A stretch of 64,000 nucleotides of DNA, from NCBI RefSeq assembly GCF_002205845.1, contig NZ_NISI01000005.1, positions 310,001 through 374,000 on the forward strand, given 5' to 3'. The notes below the pieces were generated by a model. That model was not told where the DNA came from, made no database searches, and worked only from the letters and a program-made list of their open reading frames with translations. Origin of the DNA: Roseateles puraquae. GTDB taxonomy: Bacteria > Pseudomonadota > Gammaproteobacteria > Burkholderiales > Burkholderiaceae_C. The translations under genes were made by a program, and so were the position numbers. Shown in pieces: positions 51,503-60,573 of the stretch (position 1 is the stretch's first letter; every line of letters begins with the position of its first letter).

Positions 51503-53419
51503 ATGCTGTACCGCTTCGCCGCCCTTGCCCTGACCCTGCTGCTCGCCTCCTGTGGAGGCGGCGGAGGTGGCGGCTCGGGCTCGTCCGGCTCGTCCACGCC
51601 ACCCACCTTGCGCGGTGTGGCGGCCACCGGCGCACCGCTGGTGAATGCGGCGGTCAGCGTGGTGGACGGGCAGGGCAAGTCGGTCGGCACCGCCACCACG
51701 CACCCGGCAGACGGCAGCTACAGCCTCACCCTCAGCAGCACCAACCCCGCGGCGCCCCTGTTCATCCAGGTGCGCGGCATGGACGCCACGGGCGCGATGC
51801 AGGTGCTGCATTCCACGGTGCCGACGGTGTCGTCCGCGATGGTGGCCCATGTCACGCCGCTGACGAACGCGATCGTGGCGCTGGCCCTGGGCACGGAGCC
51901 GGCACCCGTCTTCGCGGCGGCGTCCAGCAGCGGCAGTCAGCTCACGCAGCTGGCAAGCGCTGCACCTGCGGCCGGCACCTTCCTGAAGACCCTGGTCAAG
52001 ACCCAGGTCAGCGACCTGAAGTTCAGCGATGCGACCGCGTTGGACCTGCTGGCTGATGCGACCTTCGCTGCCAACAAGGGCGCGCATGACCTGCTGATCG
52101 AAAGCGTCCGCGTGGACCTGGCCCGCTCCAGCCGCAACGTGCCGCTGCTGCAGATCGGCAACAAGTTCCTGGCGGCTCCCACGGCCGAGGTCGTGGTCGA
52201 GCTGCCCACCGCGCAGACGGAGCTGCTCAAGAGCGGCGGCACCCCGGCCACGGCCATCACCTCAACGCTCAAGGCGGTCACCAGTGCCACCACGCTGCTG
52301 GGCAATCTGCCTGGCCTGGACGACCTGGGCGCGGCTCTGAACCAGCTGATCGCCCAGGGCACCAGCGTCAGTGCCATCCTGGCGCACCCGCTGGTGACGG
52401 GCTACGACAAGCACAACAGCCGCACCAAGACCGACCTGGTCGACATCCTGGCCACCTACACCGCCGCCAACCGCCAGTTCGGCCGCTTCCAGCTCGTGGG
52501 TTGCGCCGACGACGCGCCCGCCACCGGCAACTGCACCAAGGTACTGGTCAGCGCGCTCATCAGCGACTCGACCGGCGCGGTCGTGGACGTGTTTGCCGAC
52601 GCGGTCAGCTACAACAAGGCGGCCACCACCTCCAACAAGTGGAACCTGATCGGCAACGGCAAGAAGCTGGCCTACGGCGTCTTCCCGCTGGCCTTCCGCG
52701 CGCTCAATGCCGATGGTACGGCCAGCACGGCCGTGTCGCCCAACCCGGGCATCGGGCTGCAGGTCGAGATCCAGGCGCAAACGCCCAACCCCATCCCCAC
52801 GCTGCCGGCAGACCAACTGCTCAGCGCGGCCACGGTGCAGTTGCCCGGCGGCTTCAGCATTCCCTTCGGCTACTGCAGCCGCCCGCTGCTGTGCGTGTCC
52901 GGCACGCCGGGCGCCACCAGCCTGGTGCCGACCGGTGGCGTGGGCGACCTGGCCATCCAGCGTGCGGCCGTGGGCTGGATCGGCACCGCCGACAGTGTGC
53001 GCGCGGCCAAGTTCGTGGCCAGCTACACGATTGCCGGCACTGCCGAGACCCGCACCGCCTACCTGCGCGCTGACGTGCTGGGCGACCCTGCCACCTCGCG
53101 CTTCCCGACGCTGGACGGCATCACCACGTCCGCGCCGCTGTTCGCCGCCAACCTGCAAAGCGGCACCCTCAGCATCAGCTGGACCACCTGGGCCGCCGCC
53201 AACCCGGATTTGCGCATCATCGAGATCAAGCGCGTTTTCACGCCCACGGCCGGCGGTTCGCCCACCGTGCTGGACACCACCGTGCCCTTGCCCAGCAAAA
53301 CGGCCGTCACCCTCAGCACCAGCTACACGCCGGTCGATGCCGTCACCTCGGAGCTGTGGCTGCAAGCCGTGGACTCGCAGGGGCGGCGCTTTCATACGCG
53401 CTACACCGGCAAGGTCTGA
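51503..53419 (+). CDS. Large outer-surface lipoprotein, unknown function
   Basis: A 638-residue protein with a lipoprotein signal (LALTLLLASCGG); Cys17 would be lipidated. The run of seven glycines and serines after the cysteine is the flexible tether common in Burkholderiales surface lipoproteins. Residues about 35-90 resemble a carboxypeptidase-regulatory/Ig-like carrier domain (LRGVAATGAPLVNAAVSVVD). The remainder is Ser/Thr/Ala-rich beta sequence with a cysteine pair near 335/344 and another near 459/464. I recognise no enzyme domain. It starts 76 bases after the binding-protein stop with no clear terminator between, so it could be cotranscribed. Confidence 0.75.
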   Translation: MLYRFAALALTLLLASCGGGGGGGSGSSGSSTPPTLRGVAATGAPLVNAAVSVVDGQGKSVGTATTHPADGSYSLTLSSTNPAAPLFIQVRGMDATGAMQVLHSTVPTVSSAMVAHVTPLTNAIVALALGTEPAPVFAAASSSGSQLTQLASAAPAAGTFLKTLVKTQVSDLKFSDATALDLLADATFAANKGAHDLLIESVRVDLARSSRNVPLLQIGNKFLAAPTAEVVVELPTAQTELLKSGGTPATAITSTLKAVTSATTLLGNLPGLDDLGAALNQLIAQGTSVSAILAHPLVTGYDKHNSRTKTDLVDILATYTAANRQFGRFQLVGCADDAPATGNCTKVLVSALISDSTGAVVDVFADAVSYNKAATTSNKWNLIGNGKKLAYGVFPLAFRALNADGTASTAVSPNPGIGLQVEIQAQTPNPIPTLPADQLLSAATVQLPGGFSIPFGYCSRPLLCVSGTPGATSLVPTGGVGDLAIQRAAVGWIGTADSVRAAKFVASYTIAGTAETRTAYLRADVLGDPATSRFPTLDGITTSAPLFAANLQSGTLSISWTTWAAANPDLRIIEIKRVFTPTAGGSPTVLDTTVPLPSKTAVTLSTSYTPVDAVTSELWLQAVDSQGRRFHTRYTGKV

Positions 53420-53449
53420 CCCCGCGAATTCGGCCTCGTCGCGCGTCGA

Positions 53450-55093
53450 TCAGCGGCGCGCCCCGCGCAGCACCTGCCCGCCTTGGGTGAGCACCGCGGC
53501 GACCACCTCACCCGCGGCATTGCGCTCGAAGGTCACGACAGCGCCGACCTGGGTGATTTCCAGACGGTCCGTGCCTGCCGCGGTTGCGGTGATCGCCGGC
53601 TGCCCGGTGCCCTGTACCTTCCATTGCCCGCCCTGCTCGAACACCCGCAGGCTGAACTGCGGTGTCAGTGCGTAGTAGCCGGTCCAGGCCTTGGCATCAG
53701 CGGGCGGGGCCGACGCCACCGTGGAGGCCGTGCCCACCCGCGTGGCCTCCACCACGCCACCGCCCTGGTGCCAGGTGAAGCCGGCAACGGCCGCATCGGT
53801 GCTCGCGGGCAGCGGCGTCAGCCGCGCATTCAGGCCCAGGGGGTAGAAGTCGCCTGTCGAGTCGTACCGGAGCTCGAACGCCTGCTGGCCCTGTGCCTGC
53901 AGCATCAGCCGCCCCTCAGCCGTCTGCCACAGCCGCACACGCATCGGGCCCAGGCGGTAGTCACCGGCCAGCGCCTGGCGCAAGGCTGCCGGCGCCTCCT
54001 CCGTGCGCCGTGGAGGCTGCACGGGAACGTCGAGGCCGAGCAGGGACAGTCCAAGGTCACCGAGGCCGCCCAGATCGGTCAGTGCGGTGTCGGCCAGCAA
54101 CACGACGGCCTGGTGCCGCTGGGGATCCAGCGCGATCAGTGAGGAGAAGCCGCCCGTGCCGCCCTCGTGCAGCAGCAGGGCGCGTCCCTGCAGCTCACGG
54201 TGCATCCAGTTCATCGCGAAGCCCTGGGCCAGCGGCTGCTGGGTGAGGCGCAGTCGGGCGACGACATCCGCCGGGCCGTCACCGAGGCCGGCGCGGGCGT
54301 AGGCCACCATGTCGCCCAGGCTGGCCCGCACCATGCCCACGCCGGCCAGGCGGGGCGTGATCGTCCATGCCGGCGTCGGCGAGCCGCCGGGCAGGTGACC
54401 CTGGGCCTGCGGTCGACGGGCGTCGGGGCCCAGGGTGGCAGTCATGCCCAGCGGCTCGAAGAGGCGGCGCTGCCAGGCGGCTGCGAGATCGCCGCCGTGG
54501 CTGTTGGCCACCGCCAGCGAAACCAGCATCATGCCGAAGTTGGAGTACTCCGCGCGGCTGCCGATGGGGCGGGTCAGCTTCACGTCGGCCAGGGCCTTGA
54601 GCAGTTCGGCTTCCGTCAGGTCGGCGTACGGGTTGGCGGCGTTCGTGGCGCGCATGCCCGGCGGCAGCGCGGGCAGGCCTGCGGTATGGGTCAGCAGGTC
54701 GCGCACCAGGATCTGCCGGTCGCCCTGGCGTGGCAGCACCGTGCCCGCGGGCAGGTGGCGGGCGATCGGGTCGTCGAGCGACCAGCGGCCTTGCTCGATC
54801 AGGTCTGCCACGAGATAGGCCGTCATCGTCTTGGTGACCGAGCCGATCTCGAAGGCGGCATTCTCGCCGGGCGGGCCGTCGCTGCGTGTGCCGGCGCAGG
54901 CCTGGGCGCGCAGCACCTTGTCGCGGTCGATGACGGCCGCTGCCACGCAGGCGCCGGTGCGGTCACCCTCGAACCGCGCCGCCAGGCGCCGGGACAGATC
55001 AGTGGCGTCCGCCGGCAGGGCAGCATGGCTGAACGAAGCGGGCAGGGTGCCCGCCGCGGCCAGGGTGAGTGCGGTCAATCGCTGCTTCATCAT
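53450..55093 (-). CDS. Serine hydrolase (beta-lactamase class C/PBP-like) with C-terminal extension
   Basis: A 547-residue exported protein with a signal peptide to about residue 25 (LTLAAAGTLPASFSHAA). The catalytic domain has S-x-x-K as SVTK near 86, the Y-x-N motif as YSN near 184 and a HEGGTGGF third motif near 314. The C-terminal 190 residues (AGDYRLGPMRVRLWQTAEGRL) form a beta domain like DUF3471. It would act on peptidoglycan-type or ester substrates in the periplasm. It lies 27 bases after the end of the membrane protein gene of the sigma-factor operon and is probably its last gene. Confidence 0.86.
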   Translation of the reverse strand: MMKQRLTALTLAAAGTLPASFSHAALPADATDLSRRLAARFEGDRTGACVAAAVIDRDKVLRAQACAGTRSDGPPGENAAFEIGSVTKTMTAYLVADLIEQGRWSLDDPIARHLPAGTVLPRQGDRQILVRDLLTHTAGLPALPPGMRATNAANPYADLTEAELLKALADVKLTRPIGSRAEYSNFGMMLVSLAVANSHGGDLAAAWQRRLFEPLGMTATLGPDARRPQAQGHLPGGSPTPAWTITPRLAGVGMVRASLGDMVAYARAGLGDGPADVVARLRLTQQPLAQGFAMNWMHRELQGRALLLHEGGTGGFSSLIALDPQRHQAVVLLADTALTDLGGLGDLGLSLLGLDVPVQPPRRTEEAPAALRQALAGDYRLGPMRVRLWQTAEGRLMLQAQGQQAFELRYDSTGDFYPLGLNARLTPLPASTDAAVAGFTWHQGGGVVEATRVGTASTVASAPPADAKAWTGYYALTPQFSLRVFEQGGQWKVQGTGQPAITATAAGTDRLEITQVGAVVTFERNAAGEVVAAVLTQGGQVLRGARR

Positions 55094-55120
55094 CGGGGGC
55101 TTTCGGTGGGTGAGGCTTGA

Positions 55121-55690
55121 TCAGCGGGCGTCACGGTCGAGTTGGTCCAGGCGCTTTTGCAGGCGGCGAGCCGCGAGCCAGTTCACCAGGGCCACGGCGC
55201 CGAAGATGAGGGCGATCGCGAGATTGGCGGCCCAGCCGCGGGCGAAGGGGCCACCCGGGGCGAGGTCGACCTCCACACCCCAGCGGAACAGCACGGTGCC
55301 CGGCAGCAAAGGCGCCACGTACCAGAGCCAGGCGCTGCGCAGCGCGTCGCGCTGGCGGGCCAGCTGGGCACGTTGGTGCTGCATCCAGCCCTGCTCGCCC
55401 GCCGCTCCTGGCAGCGCCTGGTTGGAAGCCCGCCGGTGCAGCTGCCAGGCGATGAACACGGTGGCCAAGATGATGAGGGCGCTGCCGGCACGCATCAGCG
55501 GCGACGGGAAGACCGTGATGTAGAAGCCGAACACGGCGATCACCAGCACGCAGGCGGCGTACTCCATGGCATTGCGCCGGGCCACGCGCCGGTGCGTGCG
55601 CTGGACTTCCTGCTTGACGGTGTCGAGGGTGAGGGGGGCGAGGGTCATGTCTTGCTCCTGCCAGAGTTGCTTCAGGTCGTGGTCATTCAT
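55121..55690 (-). CDS. Membrane protein encoded with the ECF sigma factor, putative anti-sigma factor
   Basis: From the ATG at 55690, which overlaps the sigma gene's stop by four bases (ATGA), the protein has 189 residues. Residues 1-45 are charged and cytoplasmic-looking (DHDLKQLWQEQDMTLAPLTL), followed by membrane segments near 50-90 (YAACVLVIAVFGFYITVF, then AGSALIILATVFIAWQL) and another two nearer the C-terminus. Position directly after the sigma gene and a soluble N-terminus before membrane helices fit an anti-sigma factor, but I see no zinc-binding HxxxCxxC motif. No family recognised; the anti-sigma role is inferred. Confidence 0.65.
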   Translation of the reverse strand: MNDHDLKQLWQEQDMTLAPLTLDTVKQEVQRTHRRVARRNAMEYAACVLVIAVFGFYITVFPSPLMRAGSALIILATVFIAWQLHRRASNQALPGAAGEQGWMQHQRAQLARQRDALRSAWLWYVAPLLPGTVLFRWGVEVDLAPGGPFARGWAANLAIALIFGAVALVNWLAARRLQKRLDQLDRDAR

Positions 55691-56256
55691 GGCTGGGCCT
55701 CCGGGCCGTTCATCTGTGCGGCCAGCAGCTTCTTGATGCGATGCACCTTGGTCGCGACATTGCGGGCCGAGAGCCCGGTGATGTCGCCAATGCCGGCGGC
55801 GTCCAGGTCTTCCAGGTAAAGCAGCATCACTTCGCGATCGAGCGGCTGCAGGCGGTGGATGAGGCCGAAGAGCCGGGCGAGGTCGATGCGCCGCTCCGTC
55901 GATTCGATGCCGGTGTCGTCGCCGGGCAGTGACTCGATCTCTTCGAGCGTCAGGTACTGGCGGTCCGCCTTCCTCAGGCTGCGCTGGATGTGCGTGGCGC
56001 CCACGTTGTGCGCCACCCTGTAGACCCAGGTGCGCACCGAGCATTGACCGCGAAAGCTCGCGAAGCTCTGCCACAGGGCGACGTGCACTTCCTGCAGCAG
56101 TTCCTGGCGCTTCGCGGCATCGCGCTCATAGCCCGCCACGAAACGGGCCAGGTCGCGCCCGTGCCATTGCACGGCCTGCTGGTAAGCCTCGTCCTGGCTG
56201 GCATCACTCATCCGCAACGCTGGCGGCTCGGCGGCAAGGGGATTCGTCATCGGCAT
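55687..56256 (-). CDS. ECF-type RNA polymerase sigma factor
   Basis: A 189-residue sigma-70-family protein. Region 2 spans about residues 30-95 (DLARFVAGYERDAAKRQELLQEVHVALWQSF, then RTWVYRVAHNVGATHIQR) and region 4 about 130-183 (LQPLDREVMLLYLEDLDAAGIGDITGLSARNVATKVHRIKK). There is no region 3, as expected for an extracytoplasmic-function factor. It directs RNA polymerase to an alternative promoter set, probably in response to an envelope signal, given the membrane protein and periplasmic hydrolase in the same operon. Start codons at 56250 and 56211 are also possible. Confidence 0.9.
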   Translation of the reverse strand: MPMTNPLAAEPPALRMSDASQDEAYQQAVQWHGRDLARFVAGYERDAAKRQELLQEVHVALWQSFASFRGQCSVRTWVYRVAHNVGATHIQRSLRKADRQYLTLEEIESLPGDDTGIESTERRIDLARLFGLIHRLQPLDREVMLLYLEDLDAAGIGDITGLSARNVATKVHRIKKLLAAQMNGPEAQP

Positions 56257-56524
56257 GGCAAGGTAGTCATGCGCTGGCGGGGTTTCTTACAAGCGTCTCA
56301 ATCGAGGGCTTGCCCCGGCGAGTGCATCGTGATGCGCTGGGTGTGCATCCGCTGGCTAAGCGCAGTGTCCATCGCACAGGGGCCTGGCCGTGCAGCAAGC
56401 GCAACAGCCTCCGGGCGGAGGCTGTCGTGTTCGAAATTTGCAGCGGCTGAATGAACTGGAAATCGGTCCCTGGTGCCCGGCGATGGTTCCCGTCGCACAC
56501 GACGTGGCCGCGTCCCTGGAGATC

Positions 56525-56614
56525 TGGCGGAGGCTGTGAGATTCGAACTCACGGGCCGTTTGACCGGCCGACGGTTTTCAAGACCGTTGGGTTAAACCAC
56601 TCCCCCAAGCCTCC
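56525..56614 (-). tRNA. tRNA-Ser (anticodon TGA)
   Basis: On the minus strand the acceptor arms GGAGGCT and AGCCTCC pair perfectly and are followed by G and an encoded CCA. The anticodon stem ACGGT/ACCGT encloses loop CTTGAAA, and a long variable arm (GGCCG with CGGCC) is typical of serine tRNA. The T arm is GTGAG-TTCGAAT-CTCAC. It reads UCA/UCG codons. It lies 14 bases after apaH on the same strand. Confidence 0.95.
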
Positions 56615-56628
56615 GGAAGGCGCGCATT

Positions 56629-57453
56629 CTACGGGCCCGGCTTCTGTGCCTGTTCGCAATCGACCTGGATGATCTCGCGGCGCGAGCCGTCGACCCGCGC
56701 GGCGGTCAGGCGGCCGCCCCAGACGCAGCCGGTGTCCAGGCCGAGCAGGTCGGCTCGGTCGAGCAGGCCGAGGGTGGACCAGTGGCCGAAGGCGATGGGA
56801 GTGCCCTGGCTGGCGCGGCCGGGCACGTCGAACCAGGGCATGAAGCCGTCGGGCGCGGCGCCAGCGCCGTCCTTGGTCTTGAAGTCCAGCGTCCCGTCGG
56901 CGCTGCAAAAGCGCAGCCGCGTCAGGGCGTTGACCGTGAACCGCAGGCGGTCAGTGCCGGTCAGGGTCGGGCTCCAGCGAGCCGGCTCGTTGCCGTACAT
57001 GGCATGCAGGAAGTCGGGCAGGTCGGGGCTGCGCAGCACCGCTTCGACCTCGGCGGCCAGGGTCAGGGTGTCGGCGCGCGTCCAGGCGGGCGGGACGCCG
57101 GCATGCACCATCAGCCAGCCGGCGTCGAAGACGGCCATGCGTTGCTGGCGCAGCCAGTCGATGAGGGCGGCGCGGTCGGGGGCGCTGAGGATGTCGTCCA
57201 CCGTGTCGCCCTTGTGGGGGCGGCGCACGCCGTGGGCGGTGGCCAGCAGATGCAGGTCGTGGTTGCCGAGAAGGCAGGTCGCCGCGTTGCCCAGGCTGAT
57301 GAGCCGGCGCAGGGTGGCCAGCGAGGCCGGCCCGCGGTTGACGAGATCGCCCAGCAGCCAGAGCCGGTCGCGCGACGGCGAGAAGTCGATGCGCTGCAGC
57401 AGGCGGTCCAGCGCGTCGCAGCAGCCTTGGAGGTCGCCGATCAGGTAGTTCAT
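56629..57453 (-). CDS. apaH: ApaH, symmetrical diadenosine tetraphosphatase
   Basis: A 274-residue calcineurin-like phosphoesterase, the expected ApaH length. The metal-binding motifs are all present: GDLQGC at residues 6-11 (GDxHG-like, with Q in place of H as in ApaH), GDLVNRGP, GNHDLHLLA and the MVHAGVPPAW segment. It hydrolyses Ap4A to two ADP, and may also remove Np4-type caps from RNA, so it links to stress and motility. It is divergent from corC across 162 bases. Confidence 0.96.
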   Translation of the reverse strand: MNYLIGDLQGCCDALDRLLQRIDFSPSRDRLWLLGDLVNRGPASLATLRRLISLGNAATCLLGNHDLHLLATAHGVRRPHKGDTVDDILSAPDRAALIDWLRQQRMAVFDAGWLMVHAGVPPAWTRADTLTLAAEVEAVLRSPDLPDFLHAMYGNEPARWSPTLTGTDRLRFTVNALTRLRFCSADGTLDFKTKDGAGAAPDGFMPWFDVPGRASQGTPIAFGHWSTLGLLDRADLLGLDTGCVWGGRLTAARVDGSRREIIQVDCEQAQKPGP

Positions 57454-57615
57454 GGCGCGGCATTGTCCGGGTGGTGGCACGCCGCTCCGGCAACCCGACC
57501 GCCCGGCCCCCAAGCAAGGGAACGCACGATGGGCGGTGTCACGGGCTTCTGATAGTCTCCCGGGCTTCGTTTTTGATCGCGCGCCACCTCGGGTTAACCC
57601 GCATCGGCGCCTTCG

Positions 57616-58920
57616 ATGGATACCGCACTCGTTCTCTTCCTGATCCTTCTCAACGGACTTTTCGCCATGTCGGAAATGGCGCTGACGGCCAGCCGCAAGG
57701 CGAGATTGCAGGTGATGGTGGAGAGTGGCGAGGGCGGGGCGCAGGCTGCGATGGACCTGCACGACAACCCCACCAAGTTCCTGTCCACGGTGCAGATCGG
57801 CATCACGGGCATCGGCGTGCTCAACGGCATCGTGGGTGACGCGGCCTTCTCAGGCCCGCTGTCGCAGTGGCTGACCGAGACCTTCCACTTGAACCCGCAT
57901 GCCACCGAGATCGCCGCGACTGCGCTGGTGGTGGTCATCATCACGCTGCTGACCATCGTGTTCGGCGAGCTGGTGCCCAAGCGCATTGGCCAGATCTACC
58001 CCGAGACGGTGGCCCGCCTGGTGGCGCCGACGATGAATTTCATCTCGATGGCGGCCCGGCCGCTGGTGCGGCTGCTCAGCGTCACGACCGAGGCCACGCT
58101 GCGCGTGATGGGCCTGCACAACAAGGGCCAGCGCGGCGTGACCGAAGAAGAGATCGCGGCCAGCCTGGAAGAGGGCCTGGATGCCGGCGTCATCGAGGAG
58201 CACGAGCACCAGATGGTGCGCAATGTGTTCCGGCTGGATGAGCGCCAGATCGGCTCCATGATGATCCCGCGTGCCGAGATTGCGTGGCTGGACGTGGAGT
58301 CCACCCCCGCCGAGGTGCTGGCGGTGCTGCGTGAGCATGGCTTCAACCGCTACCCGGTCTGCCGCGGCGGCCTCAACGAGGTGCTGGGCGTGGCGAATGC
58401 CCCGGCCTTGCTGGCCAGCATGCTGGAGGGCCAGCCGCTGGACCTGACGGCAGGCCTGGAGCCCCCGCTGTTCGTGCCCGAGACGCTGTCGGGCATGGAA
58501 CTGCTGGAACATTTCCGCGTGTCGGATGCGCCGCTGGTCTTCGTCGTCGATGAGTACGGCGAGGTGCAGGGCGTGATCTCGGTGCGCGACGTGCTGGAAG
58601 CCATCGCCGGGGAGTTCAACGCCCCGAGTGATGGTGACGCCTGGGCGGTGCAACGCGAGGACGGGAGCTGGCTGCTGGACGGCTTGATCCCGGTGCCCGA
58701 ACTGAAGGACCGCCTGGAGCTGAAGGAACTGCCCGAAGAAGATCGTGGGCGCTACAACACCCTGGCCGGCATGATCATGCTGCTGCTGGGGCGCTTGCCG
58801 CGCACGGCCGATGTCGTGGAGTGGGACGCGTGGAGATTCGAGGTCGTGGACCTTGACGGCAAGCGTGTGGACAAAGTGCTGGTCAGTCGCCTGGCCGAAC
58901 CTGGAGAGAAAGAATCATGA
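57616..58920 (+). CDS. CorC/HlyC-type membrane protein with CNNM and CBS domains
   Basis: A 434-residue protein. Residues 1-200 are the DUF21/CNNM transmembrane domain (ALVLFLILLNGLFAMSEMALTA, then TALVVVIITLLTIVFGELVPKR with the family's ELVPK signature). Residues about 215-340 hold two CBS domains that bind an adenosine ligand, and a CorC_HlyC C-terminal domain (GSWLLDGLIPVPELKDRL) closes it. Related proteins affect Mg2+ or Co2+ efflux and salt tolerance. Its stop overlaps the SapC-family start by four bases (ATGA at 58917-58920). The 162-base spacer upstream should hold divergent promoters with apaH. Confidence 0.92.
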   Translation: MDTALVLFLILLNGLFAMSEMALTASRKARLQVMVESGEGGAQAAMDLHDNPTKFLSTVQIGITGIGVLNGIVGDAAFSGPLSQWLTETFHLNPHATEIAATALVVVIITLLTIVFGELVPKRIGQIYPETVARLVAPTMNFISMAARPLVRLLSVTTEATLRVMGLHNKGQRGVTEEEIAASLEEGLDAGVIEEHEHQMVRNVFRLDERQIGSMMIPRAEIAWLDVESTPAEVLAVLREHGFNRYPVCRGGLNEVLGVANAPALLASMLEGQPLDLTAGLEPPLFVPETLSGMELLEHFRVSDAPLVFVVDEYGEVQGVISVRDVLEAIAGEFNAPSDGDAWAVQREDGSWLLDGLIPVPELKDRLELKELPEEDRGRYNTLAGMIMLLLGRLPRTADVVEWDAWRFEVVDLDGKRVDKVLVSRLAEPGEKES

Positions 58921-59651
58921 GCAAACCCCCGATGTACGGCGAACTGCTGCCGCTGGACCGCGAAGTCCACAAGAACCTCAAGCTGGACACCAGCCAATCC
59001 GTGGTGGGCCGCGTCGCTGATCAGAACTCGGTCTTCCTGGCCGCGGTCGAGTTTGCCGACGCCTGCAAGGAGTACCCCATCGTCTTCGTGCGCGCCGGCA
59101 ACGCCGGCCCCGAAGGCAAGGCCGCGGTGGCACCGCTGGCCGTGCTGGGCCTGCGCGCGGGTTCCAACCTGTTCGTCGACGGCGACCAGTGGAAGGGCAA
59201 CTACGTGCCCGCCTACGTGCGCCGCTTCCCGTTCGTGATGGCGCGCCTGGAAGAGAACACCAACAACATGGCGGTGTGCTTCGACACCACGTGGCCTGCC
59301 TTCAACGAGACCACGGGTGAAGCCCTGTTCAAGGACGGCGAGCCGACCGAGTTCGTCATGAACGCCAAGGCCTTCCTGGAGAACTTCGAGCAGGAAGCCG
59401 AGCGCACCCGCCTGATCTGCGACCTGCTGGTCGAGCTGAACCTGCTGCAGGACATGCGCTTTGAAGCCACGCTGCCCAACGGCGAGAAGTTCGACGTGGA
59501 AGGCTTCCTGGCCCTGGACGAGAAGGCCTACGCCGAATTGCCCGACGCCAAGGTGCTGGAGTTGCACCGCAACGGACTCATCGCGCTGATCGAGATGCAT
59601 CGCCTCTCGCTGGGCAACATGAACCGTCTGGTCGGCAAGTACGCGGCCTGA
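58917..59651 (+). CDS. SapC-family protein
   Basis: A 244-residue soluble protein of the SapC family (beginning PPMYGELLPLDREVHKNLKL, then a YPIVFV strand and LVELNLLQDM near the end), first described next to S-layer genes of Campylobacter. It has no signal peptide. In other proteobacteria SapC-like proteins are found beside peptidase or envelope genes; the biochemical function is unknown. Here it is translationally coupled to the CorC-type protein and followed by a strong terminator, so these two genes form one unit. Confidence 0.85.
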   Translation: MSKPPMYGELLPLDREVHKNLKLDTSQSVVGRVADQNSVFLAAVEFADACKEYPIVFVRAGNAGPEGKAAVAPLAVLGLRAGSNLFVDGDQWKGNYVPAYVRRFPFVMARLEENTNNMAVCFDTTWPAFNETTGEALFKDGEPTEFVMNAKAFLENFEQEAERTRLICDLLVELNLLQDMRFEATLPNGEKFDVEGFLALDEKAYAELPDAKVLELHRNGLIALIEMHRLSLGNMNRLVGKYAA

Positions 59652-59680
59652 CCGGCTGCTGCCGCCCTCGCACGCTGTGA

Positions 59681-59712
59681 GAAGGCCACGCCCTGCGTGG
59701 CCTTCGTTTCGT
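59681..59712 (+). terminator. Intrinsic terminator after the SapC-family gene
   Basis: GAAGGCCACGC (59681-59691) and GCGTGGCCTTC (59695-59705) form a perfect 11-bp stem with a 3-base loop, followed by GTTTCG. Confidence 0.85.
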
Positions 59713-59883
59713 GCGGGCAAGCACAAGACGAGACTTTTGCACGCGGCTGTCCCTGCAAAGAGCGACGCAACAACCCGCGAAACGGTCCGATGACTGTGTA
59801 TCGGTCTGTAAGCGGCACGCTTTGACAGGTTTGTATCTCTAGACTCGGGCCCGCGATGCATCGGGCATCAGGAATGCAGTGCA

Positions 59884-60573
59884 ATGATCTCCACCTTCTT
59901 TGAAGAAAGCCGGCGCAAGCCGCTGAACCCCGACGGCGGCCCGCCGTTGGAGCTGGACAGCGACTTTGGCTCGCTGGACGGTGACGCCTACGACCTGGTC
60001 GAGCGTCGCTACGGAGACCGTGGCCTGGCGGTCAGCAAGGAAAAGTTCAGTAGCCGCAATGAAGCCGGTGACATCATCTGCACGGCGCGCAATGGCGAGC
60101 AGATCGTGGGCACGTTGTCGGTGCGCTTTGACGGCAAGTCCGGCCTGCATGCCGATGCGCTGTTCGAGGCAGAGCTGGCCGAGTGGCGCGCCGTCGGCGT
60201 CAAGCTCTGCGAGTTCGGCAGTCTGGCGGTCGACCGCCACTCCCACAATGCCAAGCGGGTGCTGGCCCAGATCTTCCACCTGGGCTATCTGCATGCGCAC
60301 CGCAAGGCGGGCTGCGAGCGCCTCGTCATCGAGGTCAACCCGCGCCACGTGGCCTTTTATCGGCGCTATCTCGGCCTGCTGCCGTTCACGACCGCGCGCC
60401 ACAACCCGCGGGTGAATGCCCCCGCGGTGCTGATGAGCATTGATTTCGCCACGGTGCGTGACCAGATCGCCCTCTGGGGCGGGCGCCCCGAGGTGCTGAC
60501 CCAGGCGCGCTGCCTCTACCCGTTGGCCTGGGATGCCGCGACCGAAGCGGCGATGTTGGCCAAGCTCCCCTGA
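59884..60573 (+). CDS. FeeM-like N-acyl amino acid synthase/acyltransferase
   Basis: A 229-residue cytoplasmic protein with a GNAT-type fold. The pattern IVGTLSVRFDGKSGLHADALFEAEL, LCEFGSLAVDRHSHNAKRVLAQIFHLGYLHAHRKAGC and VIEVNPRHVAFYRRYLGLLPF matches the N-acyl amino acid synthase FeeM and related acyl-homoserine-lactone-synthase-like enzymes. It would transfer a fatty acyl chain from acyl carrier protein to an amino acid or another amine. The 160 bases upstream have a TTGACA at 59822-59827 without a good -10. The gene stands alone; its 3' end overlaps the convergent unknown gene by 58 bases. Confidence 0.78.
   Translation: MISTFFEESRRKPLNPDGGPPLELDSDFGSLDGDAYDLVERRYGDRGLAVSKEKFSSRNEAGDIICTARNGEQIVGTLSVRFDGKSGLHADALFEAELAEWRAVGVKLCEFGSLAVDRHSHNAKRVLAQIFHLGYLHAHRKAGCERLVIEVNPRHVAFYRRYLGLLPFTTARHNPRVNAPAVLMSIDFATVRDQIALWGGRPEVLTQARCLYPLAWDAATEAAMLAKLP

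Noticed and set aside
59822..59850. Consensus promoter before the FeeM-like gene (TTGACA)
   Set aside because: The only nearby -10-like hexamer (TAGACT at 59840) is 12 bases away, too close for a sigma-70 promoter.
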